From: Streptomyces sp. NBC_01498
Lineage (GTDB): Bacteria; Actinomycetota; Actinomycetes; Streptomycetales; Streptomycetaceae
Direction of reading: 5' to 3'
Assembly (NCBI RefSeq): GCF_036327775.1
Contig: NZ_CP109598.1
Coordinates: forward strand, 1,922,001 to 1,986,000
DNA: 64,000 nt
Of this stretch, positions 49,901 to 56,962 are shown in pieces. The position numbers were made by a program, and so were the translations under genes. How positions within the stretch are numbered: the stretch's first letter is position 1; each line of letters opens with the position of its first letter. The notes beneath the pieces are model-generated. The model searched no databases and was not told the DNA's origin. It saw only the letters and a program-made list of their open reading frames with translations.

Positions 49901-52300
49901 ATCAGCGCCCATGAGAACGAGGAGCGCCCCGGCCGGCCGGCGAACGAACTGTCGGGGTCGTCGCGCGATGTCGTACAGGCCGGGAGCGTCAGCGGCGGCA
50001 TCCACTTCCATCGGGCCTCCCACGGGGACGACGGAACTCCGGCCCCGGGCCCCCGTCAACTCCCCGCCGACGCATCCGGTTTCGTCAACCGGGTTCAGGA
50101 ACTCGACCAGCTGAACGCGGTCGTCCCGGGCGAGGACGGTGCCCCGCTCGTCATCTCCGTCTGCGTCATCGCGGGCACCGCCGGAGCGGGCAAGACCTCG
50201 CTCGCGCTGCGCTGGGCGCACCAGGTGCGACAGCGTTTTCCGGACGGGCAGCTCTACGTCAACCTGCGCGGGTACGACCCCGGGGAGCCGGTGATCGCCC
50301 AGGAGGCGCTGCACCGGTTCCTGACCGCCCTCGGTGTCCGGGCCGGGTCGGTGCCGCAGAGTCTCGACGCGGCGGCGGCTCTCTACCGCTCGCTGCTGGC
50401 GGACCGCCGGATGCTCGTGGTCCTGGACAACGCGGCGACGGTCCGGCAGGTCCGTCCGCTGCTCCCGGGCGGGGCGGGCTGTCTGGTCCTCGTCACCAGC
50501 AGGAGCCGGCTCTCCGGGCCGGCCGTCCGCGACGGCGCCCGCAGGATCACGCTCGGGACACTCCCCCAGGAGGAGGCGGTGGCACTGCTGCGCACTGTCA
50601 CCGCCGGCTACCGCCCGGCGGACGACCTGGAGAAGCTCACCGAACTGGCCGATCTCTGCGCCCGGTTGCCACTGGCGCTGCGGATAGCGGCCGAGCGCGC
50701 GGCAAGTCGGCCACATCTGCGCCTGGACGACCTGATCAACGACCTGCGGGACGAGTCGGCCCTCTGGGACGCGCTGAGTACGGGTGACGACGAGGAGGCG
50801 GAGGCCGTCCGCAGCGTCTTCGCCTGGTCCTACCGGGCTCTGCCGGAGCAGGCAGCCAGGCTGTTCCGTCTGCTCGGTCTGCATCCCGGTCCGGAGTTCG
50901 GGATCCAGGCCGCCGCCGTCCTCGCCGCTCTTCCCGTTCCGCGGACGCGGCAGTTGCTCGACTCGCTGGTCAACGCCCATCTGCTGGAGCAGCGGGCGCC
51001 CGACCGGTACGAGTTCCACGATCTCCTCCGCGCGTACGCGAGCGACCAGGCCCACCACGAGGACCCGGCCGGGGAGCGGGAGACCGCGCTGCACCGCCTG
51101 CTGGACTGGTATCTGTACGGCGCGGATGCCGCCCAGAGCTGGATCAACCCGGACGAACGCCACGTGCCCCTCCCGCCGTCGGACGGTGTGCCCGCCGTGG
51201 CGTTCTCCGACTACGGCTCCGCGATCGACTGGGCCGGACGCGAACACACCAACCTCCTTCGGGCGATCCGCGCCGCAGCCGGAACGGACGACCGGAGGAC
51301 CTGCCGGCTCGCGGTGGCCTCGTGGAACGCCCGTCCCTCGTCGGCACCGGTCGGCGAGTGGCTGACGGTGGGCGACCTGGCGCTGAACGCGGCCCGCCGG
51401 TCGGGCGACCGGAACACCGAAGCCCTGCTCCTCACCCAGCTGGGCAAGGACCATGTGCGGGTGGACCGGCCGGCCGAGGCGCTGGAGTTCCACCGGCGCG
51501 CACGCCGGATCCGCCATGAGACGGGCGATGCCGCCGGCGAGGCGACAGCGCTGAACCTGATCGGCCTCGTCCACCTGCGCACCCGCCAACTCACCTCGGC
51601 GGCTGAGCACTTCACACGGGCAGTGCGGCTCTTCCAGCAGGCGGGGTCGCCGTCGTGGGAGGCGATCGCGCTGTCCAACCTGGCATCCGCCCACAACAGC
51701 GCCGGACTCCTCGTGGAGGCGTCGTCCGTCGCCCGCGAAGCCCTGGCCGCGCACCGTGCACTGGGCAATCCACGAGGTGAGGGGAACATCCTGCGGGTCG
51801 TGAGCTGCCTCCAACTGGAGGACGGGCAGCCGCAAGAGGCCCTGCGCTCGGCCCAGCGGGCGATGGACATCGCGCTCGCCCTCCGCGACGACCGGCTGGA
51901 GGGCTTCTGGCTCCTCGCCCTCGGCGACGCCCAGCGCTCCCTCGGGACGTACGACGACGCCCTCGTCTCCTACCAGCGCTCGGCCGTGCTCCACCGCAGG
52001 CTCGGCAACCGCAGCCGGGAGGCGCTCGCCTGGTACGGGACCGGGCTGACGTATCGCGGGCTCGGGCGGCACGCGGAAGCCGGGCGGTTCCACCGGCGGG
52101 CCGCCGTGGTCCACCGCGAGTTGGGGGACGGGTGGCAGGAGGCCGTCGCGCTCGACGGGCTCGCCGGAGCCGTCGCGGCGGACGACCCGGAGGCCGCCGC
52201 CCGGCACTGGGCGGGCGCGCGGGAGTTGGTCCGGAGGTACGACGACCCGCGTGCCGTCGCCCTGCGCCGCCGTGTCGAGGCGGCGCTCGGTGAGGTCTGA
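49901..52300 (+). CDS. STAND NTPase (NB-ARC) with TPR repeats; ATC at the expected start
   Basis: A 799-residue signalling NTPase. The N-terminus ENEERPGRPANELSG, then VVQAGSVSGGIHFH, is typical of Streptomyces NB-ARC proteins. Walker A is IAGTAGAGKTSLALRWA (about residues 90-106). Later NB-ARC motifs include LVVLDNAATVRQVRPLLPG and LVLVTSRSRLSG. A winged-helix region (VRSVFAWSYRALPEQAARLF) follows, then about seven tetratricopeptide repeats (residues 480-790). From the TAG of DUF6879 to GTG 50225 there is no ATG, GTG or TTG in frame. The only well-placed start is ATC 49901, six bases after GGAG. Starting at 50225 would delete the P-loop. Either a rare ATC start is used or the gene is impaired. 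Confidence 0.78.
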   Translation: MSAHENEERPGRPANELSGSSRDVVQAGSVSGGIHFHRASHGDDGTPAPGPRQLPADASGFVNRVQELDQLNAVVPGEDGAPLVISVCVIAGTAGAGKTSLALRWAHQVRQRFPDGQLYVNLRGYDPGEPVIAQEALHRFLTALGVRAGSVPQSLDAAAALYRSLLADRRMLVVLDNAATVRQVRPLLPGGAGCLVLVTSRSRLSGPAVRDGARRITLGTLPQEEAVALLRTVTAGYRPADDLEKLTELADLCARLPLALRIAAERAASRPHLRLDDLINDLRDESALWDALSTGDDEEAEAVRSVFAWSYRALPEQAARLFRLLGLHPGPEFGIQAAAVLAALPVPRTRQLLDSLVNAHLLEQRAPDRYEFHDLLRAYASDQAHHEDPAGERETALHRLLDWYLYGADAAQSWINPDERHVPLPPSDGVPAVAFSDYGSAIDWAGREHTNLLRAIRAAAGTDDRRTCRLAVASWNARPSSAPVGEWLTVGDLALNAARRSGDRNTEALLLTQLGKDHVRVDRPAEALEFHRRARRIRHETGDAAGEATALNLIGLVHLRTRQLTSAAEHFTRAVRLFQQAGSPSWEAIALSNLASAHNSAGLLVEASSVAREALAAHRALGNPRGEGNILRVVSCLQLEDGQPQEALRSAQRAMDIALALRDDRLEGFWLLALGDAQRSLGTYDDALVSYQRSAVLHRRLGNRSREALAWYGTGLTYRGLGRHAEAGRFHRRAAVVHRELGDGWQEAVALDGLAGAVAADDPEAAARHWAGARELVRRYDDPRAVALRRRVEAALGEV

Positions 52301-52453
52301 CGACAGACTCCCGCGCGGCACGGCCCCGGCCCCGGCCCCGGGTGAGGGACCTACGGCCGGGGCTTCTGGTCCGGGAGTTCCGGTTCGAGGCTTCGGGAAT
52401 TCAACGCGCCGGGGACATTGACGGGGTGTCGGGGTTCATCTAAACAACGAAGG

Positions 52454-52467
52454 TGAGAGCGCTCTCA
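52454..52467. promoter_or_regulatory. LacI-type operator TGAGAGCGCTCTCA
   Basis: A perfect 14-bp palindrome with a central CG, 64 bp upstream of the GH16 gene. It resembles the CebR-type operator (TGGGAGCGCTCCCA) used by LacI-family repressors of oligosaccharide-utilisation genes in Streptomyces. It predicts induction of the glucanase by a glucan-derived sugar. Confidence 0.75.
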
Positions 52468-52530
52468 GCAGGGCTCTCGCCGCAGCCAGAGCCGGACACA
52501 TCTCGGCACCATCCGCACCGGAGGTGTTCC

Positions 52531-54006
52531 TTGAGAACGAGCCGCACCAGCAGCCGCACCGGAAGAAGACCCCGTACGCCTCTCCTCGCCGCCCTGCTCG
52601 CGATGACCGTCGCCGTCGCCGGGCTCGTCGGGCTGTCCAGCGCCGGGACGGCGCGGGGCGACGTACCGCCCGCGCCCGGCTGGAACCTTCAGTGGAGCGA
52701 CGACTTCAACGGGAGCAGCGGCGCGCCCCCGTCCGCCGCGAACTGGCAGATCGACACCGGGCACGGTTACCCCGGCGGCCCCGGCAACTGGGGCACCGGC
52801 GAGATCCAGAACTACACCGCGAACGCCCAGAACCTGAGTCTCGACGGCGGCGGGAACCTGCGGATCACCCCGCTCCGGGACGGTGCGGGCAACTGGACGT
52901 CCGCCCGGGTCGAGACGAAGCGCGCGGACTTCAAGGCACCGGCGGGCGGCACCCTGCGCATCGAGGGCCGGATTCAGATGCCGAACGTGACCGGCGCCGC
53001 CGCCTCCGGCTACTGGCCCGCCTTCTGGGCCCTCGGCGCGCCCTACCGGGGCAACTACTGGAACTGGCCCGCCATCGGCGAGTTCGACATCATGGAGAAC
53101 GTCAACGGCATCAACTCCGTCTGGGCGGTGCTGCACTGCGGCGTCAACCCCGGCGGCCCGTGCAACGAGACCACCGGCCTCGGCGCCAACCGCCCCTGCC
53201 CCGGATCGAGTTGCCAGTCGGCCTTCCACACGTACCGCTTCGAGTGGGACCGTTCCAGCTCGCCCAACGCGCTGCGCTGGTACGTGGACGACCAGCTCTA
53301 CCACACCGTCACCCAGAACCAGCTGGACGCGACGACGTGGACCAACATGACCAATCACGCGGGGTACTTCATCCTGCTCAACGTCGCGATCGGCGGGGCG
53401 TTCCCCGACGCGCTCGGCGGGCCGACACCGACGGCGGCCACCGTGCCGGGGCGGCCGATGCTCGTCGACTACGTCGGCGTCTGGACCCGTGGCGGCGGCT
53501 CCGGCCCGACCGACCCGCCCACCGACCCGCCGTCCGGCTCCTCTCAGTTGTACGCGCGCACCGGTGGCGGCCTCGGTGACGCCGCCGCGTCCGGCGCGAA
53601 CGCCACCGTCGTCTCGGCGGGCGGCGTCAACCGCGACGGGACGCCGTACAACCCGCAGGTCTTCACCTCCGGCGGCATCACCCGCGCCTACAACGGCGGG
53701 GCGACCCAGTTCGACCTCTTCGCGGACTCCGGTACGGCGGTGGGCAACGGCCAGCAGGTGCGGGTGAGTTACGACCGTACGGGCGACGGCAGCTGGGACC
53801 GTACGGAGACGTACCACTACTTCGCGACGGACCCGGTGCCCGGCTTCGAGCACTACACGCAGGCCGGCGGACTGAAGGCGTCGACCGGTTCGCACGGGAA
53901 CCTGGTCAACGGGAAGGTGCGGATCGAGGTCTGGAACGCCATCGGCAACGGCGCGGGCACGCTCGGCATCGGCAACCAGTCGGTGGTCCGTATCCCGTAC
54001 GGCTGA
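52531..54006 (+). CDS. Secreted GH16 beta-glucanase with C-terminal carbohydrate-binding domain
   Basis: A 491-residue secreted glycoside hydrolase family 16 enzyme, probably an endo-beta-1,3-glucanase (laminarinase type). The signal peptide ends near GTARG. The catalytic motif is GEFDIMENVNG, with Glu184, Asp186 and Glu189 as nucleophile, helper and acid/base. Flanking substrate-cleft segments are SGYWPAFWALGAP and FHTYRFEWDRSSSPNALRWY. A Pro/Thr linker (GPTDPPTDPPSGSS) leads to a C-terminal beta-sandwich of about 140 residues resembling calcium-dependent CBM36/60-type modules (YNPQVFTSGG...FDLFADSGTAVGNGQQVRVS). TTG 52531 is the start because GGAGGTG precedes it by four bases and the signal peptide then has the right length. 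Confidence 0.9.
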   Translation: MRTSRTSSRTGRRPRTPLLAALLAMTVAVAGLVGLSSAGTARGDVPPAPGWNLQWSDDFNGSSGAPPSAANWQIDTGHGYPGGPGNWGTGEIQNYTANAQNLSLDGGGNLRITPLRDGAGNWTSARVETKRADFKAPAGGTLRIEGRIQMPNVTGAAASGYWPAFWALGAPYRGNYWNWPAIGEFDIMENVNGINSVWAVLHCGVNPGGPCNETTGLGANRPCPGSSCQSAFHTYRFEWDRSSSPNALRWYVDDQLYHTVTQNQLDATTWTNMTNHAGYFILLNVAIGGAFPDALGGPTPTAATVPGRPMLVDYVGVWTRGGGSGPTDPPTDPPSGSSQLYARTGGGLGDAAASGANATVVSAGGVNRDGTPYNPQVFTSGGITRAYNGGATQFDLFADSGTAVGNGQQVRVSYDRTGDGSWDRTETYHYFATDPVPGFEHYTQAGGLKASTGSHGNLVNGKVRIEVWNAIGNGAGTLGIGNQSVVRIPYG

Positions 54007-54148
54007 GACGACCGACCGGTCCACGCCGCGGGCTCCGCACACTCCGTGCGGGGCCCGCTGCCGTGCGTACCGGACAAACGGGGGTACCCGCCAAGTCCGG
54101 GAGCGCGGACGGCAGAAGTGCTCCGAACCTGGGGTGGGCGGAGTCGTG

Positions 54149-54715
54149 ATGACGCATTCGCACGAGAACCGGCACGGGTGGCGCTGGTGGCTGGACCGTT
54201 GGTGGGTGGCGGTCCCACTGACGTTCCTCCTCATGACGGGGATACGTCTGCTGACCGACCGGGACGGCGGCCTGTTCGACGCGGCGATGGGCGCCTTGAT
54301 CTACACGGCGCTGCTCACGCCGACAGCCATCTGGCGCCGGCGCAAGGACGCCCGTGCGCTCGGCGCGGACCCGGACCGGGTGCCCGACCTCGACCGGCGC
54401 ATCCAGAAGGAGGACGTGCCCGAAGACCCGGAGGAACGCCGGGAGATGGCGGTCCTGGTACGGCGCCGTGAGGAGCAGCTGCGTCCGACGGGCCGGTGGG
54501 GTCTCCCGGTGACGGGGGTGGGAGCGGTCCTGCTCATCGTCCTCTTCCTGCTGCTGGGAGAGGTGGTCGCGGCAGCCGTCGTCGTGGTGGTCGCCGCCCT
54601 GTTGGTCCTGGTGGCGCTGTGGAACCGCCGCCTCTTCGCGCGGTACGCGCGGCTGACGGAGCGGCTGGGCGCGACCTCGGGCACCCGGCACGACGACATG
54701 AGGCACCGGGCATGA
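54149..54715 (+). CDS. Membrane protein, paralogue 1 of a tandem pair
   Basis: A 188-residue protein with four hydrophobic helices in two pairs: residues 22-35 and 50-65, then about 122-140 and 143-160. A central charged cytoplasmic loop contains DLDRRIQKEDVPEDPEERRE. The equivalent loop occurs in the next gene as LSRRIRKGDIPRDPSERTA, showing the two are paralogues with a conserved RI-K-D-P-DP-ER motif. No known family was recognised. The start ATG 54149 has GGAG five bases upstream, and its stop overlaps the next start (ATGA). Confidence 0.75.
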   Translation: MTHSHENRHGWRWWLDRWWVAVPLTFLLMTGIRLLTDRDGGLFDAAMGALIYTALLTPTAIWRRRKDARALGADPDRVPDLDRRIQKEDVPEDPEERREMAVLVRRREEQLRPTGRWGLPVTGVGAVLLIVLFLLLGEVVAAAVVVVVAALLVLVALWNRRLFARYARLTERLGATSGTRHDDMRHRA

Positions 54716-55308
54716 GCGGCACCGTGAACCGCGACAACGACCCGGGCGGCACCGACGACACGACCGGCCGGGGCGGGGCCTCGTGGTCGGAACGGCCCGC
54801 GCTCCCGGGGGCTCTGCTCGTGGTTCTGCTGGTGCTGTGCGGAGTGGGTCTGGGTGTCGGGGACGGGGGTGCGACCACCGTCGTCGTCGCCGGGGTGCTG
54901 GTACCCCTGATCGTCGGCTGCTGCTTCCTCCTGGTGCGGGCCGTGAACCGCGGGTCCGCACGCGAGAGCGGGGTGCCGTACGCGAGCTTCGTTTCCCTGT
55001 CGCGGCGCATACGCAAGGGGGACATCCCCCGGGACCCGTCGGAACGGACCGCGATGCGGCGGCTGCTGGCGAAACAGCGCCCGGCGACAGCCAGGCTGTG
55101 GCGGTTCCGCTGGATGTTCGTCGCGCTGGGCGCGGTCTTCCTGCTCAATTCCGTACCGAGGTTCCTGGAGGGCGAGTTCCTGACCGGAACGCTGCTTCTG
55201 CTGGGCGCGCTGGGGCAGTTCGCCCAGCCCTTCGCGCAACGGGACACGTTGCGGCGGCTGGACCGCGCGGAGGCCGGCCTCGATGCCGCCGACCACGGTG
55301 CCCGGTAG
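54712..55308 (+). CDS. Membrane protein, paralogue 2 of a tandem pair
   Basis: A 198-residue membrane protein coupled by a 4-bp overlap to its paralogue. It has an N-terminal hydrophilic region, two helices (about residues 31-75), the shared loop RRIRKGDIPRDPSERTAMRR, then two more hydrophobic segments (FVALGAVFLLNSVPRF and GTLLLLGALGQFAQPF) and a charged tail. The pair probably forms a heteromer. Function unknown. Confidence 0.72.
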   Translation: MSGTVNRDNDPGGTDDTTGRGGASWSERPALPGALLVVLLVLCGVGLGVGDGGATTVVVAGVLVPLIVGCCFLLVRAVNRGSARESGVPYASFVSLSRRIRKGDIPRDPSERTAMRRLLAKQRPATARLWRFRWMFVALGAVFLLNSVPRFLEGEFLTGTLLLLGALGQFAQPFAQRDTLRRLDRAEAGLDAADHGAR

Positions 55309-55336
55309 GCCCGGACCCGGGACGAGGAGACACAAG

Positions 55337-55374
55337 TGACCGGCCCGTACGGACGTCTCCGTACGGGCCGGTCA
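55337..55374. terminator. Perfect 17-bp bidirectional hairpin
   Basis: TGACCGGCCCGTACGGA at 55337-55353 pairs perfectly with 55358-55374 around CGTC. It lies between the convergent membrane-protein pair and dctA and can terminate both. Confidence 0.8.
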
Positions 55375-55445
55375 TCGTGGGCCCGGGGAGCAGGGGGATC
55401 TGCTCCCGGCCCTGGTCGGGCGGTGATACGTGGTGGTGCCGGTCC

Positions 55446-56825
55446 TCAGACCTTCGCGGGTGTCTCGTCGCGCGGGTCCGGGGCCTCCGACGGCCCGTCG
55501 GACTCCTTCGTGAGACTCGGCCGCTCGTCCGCCCCGTGGTGGTCGTCGACCAGGGTCTTCTCGTCGAACGGAATCCGGCCCGCCAGCACCTCGTCCACCC
55601 TGGCCCGGTCGATCTCCTTCGTCCACGTACCGACGAGGAGCGTGGCCACCGCGTTGCCCGCGAAGTTCGTCAGGGCGCGCGCCTCGCTCATGAAGCGGTC
55701 GATGCCGACGATCAGGCCGACGCCGTCGACCAGTTCGGGCCGGTGCGACTGGAGGCCGCCCGCCAGGGTCGCCAGGCCGGCGCCGGTGACACCCGCCGCG
55801 CCCTTCGACGCGATGATCATGAAGACCAGGAGGCCGATCTGCTCACCGATGGAGAGCGGGTCGCCCATCGCCTCGGCGATGAAGAGCGAGGCCATCGTGA
55901 GGTAGATGGCGGTGCCGTCGAGGTTGAAGGAGTAACCGGTCGGCACGGTGATGCCGACGACCGGCTTGCTGACACCCAGGTGCTCCATCTTCGCGATCAG
56001 ACGCGGCAGCGCCGACTCCGACGACGAGGTGGACAGGATCAGCAGGAACTCGCGCCCCAGGTACTTCAGCAGCGCGAAGAGGTTGACGCCGGTGACGAAC
56101 TTCAGGAGCGCGCCGAGGACCACGAAGACGAACAGCGCGCAGGTCACATAGAAGCCGATCATGATGACCGCGAGCGACTTCAGCGCGTCCACGCCGGTCT
56201 CGCCGACCACCGCCGCGATGGCGCCGAACGCGCCGACCGGGGCCGCCCACATGATCATCGCGAGGATGCGGAAGACCAGGCGCTGGATGTGCCCGATGCC
56301 ACGGAGGATCGGCTCGCCGGTGGAGCCCATGGCCTGGAGCGCGAAGCCCGCGAGCAGCGCGACGAGCAGCGTCTGGAGGACCTCGCCCTCGGTGAAGGCG
56401 GAGACGAGCGTGGTCGGGATGATGCCGACCAGGAACTCCGCGGTCGTCTCGGCGTCGCCGTTGACCTGCGCGGCGCCGACGTCGGCCGTGGCCTGGGTGA
56501 TGTGCAGGCCCGCGCCGGGCTCCAGGATGTTGCCGACGACGAGGCCGATGGCCAGCGCGACGGTCGACATGACCATGAAGTAGCCGAGGGCCAGACCGCC
56601 GACGGCGCCGACCTTCGCGGCCTTGCGGACCGATCCGACGCCCAGCACGATGGTGCAGAAGATGATGGGGGAGATCATCATCTTGATGAGATTGACGAAG
56701 CCCGTTCCGATGGGCTTCAGCTCGACGGCCACCCCCGGGGCAGCGAATCCGACCACGATTCCGAGAACCACTGCGGCGATCACGGCCAGATACAGATAAT
56801 GGGTACGGTCCCGAGTAGCGGCCAC
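55446..56825 (-). CDS. dctA: C4-dicarboxylate:cation symporter DctA
   Basis: A 459-residue member of the dicarboxylate/amino acid:cation symporter (DAACS) family, importing succinate, fumarate or malate. Family signatures are MMISPIIFCTIVLGVGSV, the serine-rich reentrant loop LILSTSSSESALPRL, and the substrate/ion segment VPTGYSFNLDGTAIYLTMAS. The second reentrant and transport core reads KGAAGVTGAGLATLAG, then GIDRFMSEARALTNFAGN. A hydrophilic acidic tail ends the protein. The start GTG 56825 has AGGAGG four bases upstream. It is divergent from a DcuS/CitA-like kinase gene, which most likely regulates it in response to dicarboxylates. Confidence 0.95.
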   Translation of the reverse strand: MAATRDRTHYLYLAVIAAVVLGIVVGFAAPGVAVELKPIGTGFVNLIKMMISPIIFCTIVLGVGSVRKAAKVGAVGGLALGYFMVMSTVALAIGLVVGNILEPGAGLHITQATADVGAAQVNGDAETTAEFLVGIIPTTLVSAFTEGEVLQTLLVALLAGFALQAMGSTGEPILRGIGHIQRLVFRILAMIMWAAPVGAFGAIAAVVGETGVDALKSLAVIMIGFYVTCALFVFVVLGALLKFVTGVNLFALLKYLGREFLLILSTSSSESALPRLIAKMEHLGVSKPVVGITVPTGYSFNLDGTAIYLTMASLFIAEAMGDPLSIGEQIGLLVFMIIASKGAAGVTGAGLATLAGGLQSHRPELVDGVGLIVGIDRFMSEARALTNFAGNAVATLLVGTWTKEIDRARVDEVLAGRIPFDEKTLVDDHHGADERPSLTKESDGPSEAPDPRDETPAKV

Positions 56826-56900
56826 GGGTCCTCCTTGACTCGTTTGTCCCTACATGACCGTCCTCGTCCCGAGGGGGTCCCGGCGACTATCCACCAGCCT

Positions 56901-56914
56901 GTGACCCCGGTCAC
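56901..56914. promoter_or_regulatory. Inverted repeat GTGACC-CC-GGTCAC in the dctA/kinase promoter region
   Basis: A perfect 6-bp dyad with a 2-base centre located midway in the 137-bp divergent region, 76 bp from the dctA start and 49 bp from the kinase start. It is a candidate binding site for the adjacent response regulator. Confidence 0.45.
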
Positions 56915-56962
56915 CCTTACGTGCATTTCGTTCATACGATTTCGGCCAGGCAGACTTGTGCC

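Noticed and set aside
50225..52300. STAND protein starting at GTG 50225
   Set aside because: This would remove the P-loop and the family's conserved N-terminus, and no ribosome binding site precedes it. The ATC at 49901 has an ideal site.
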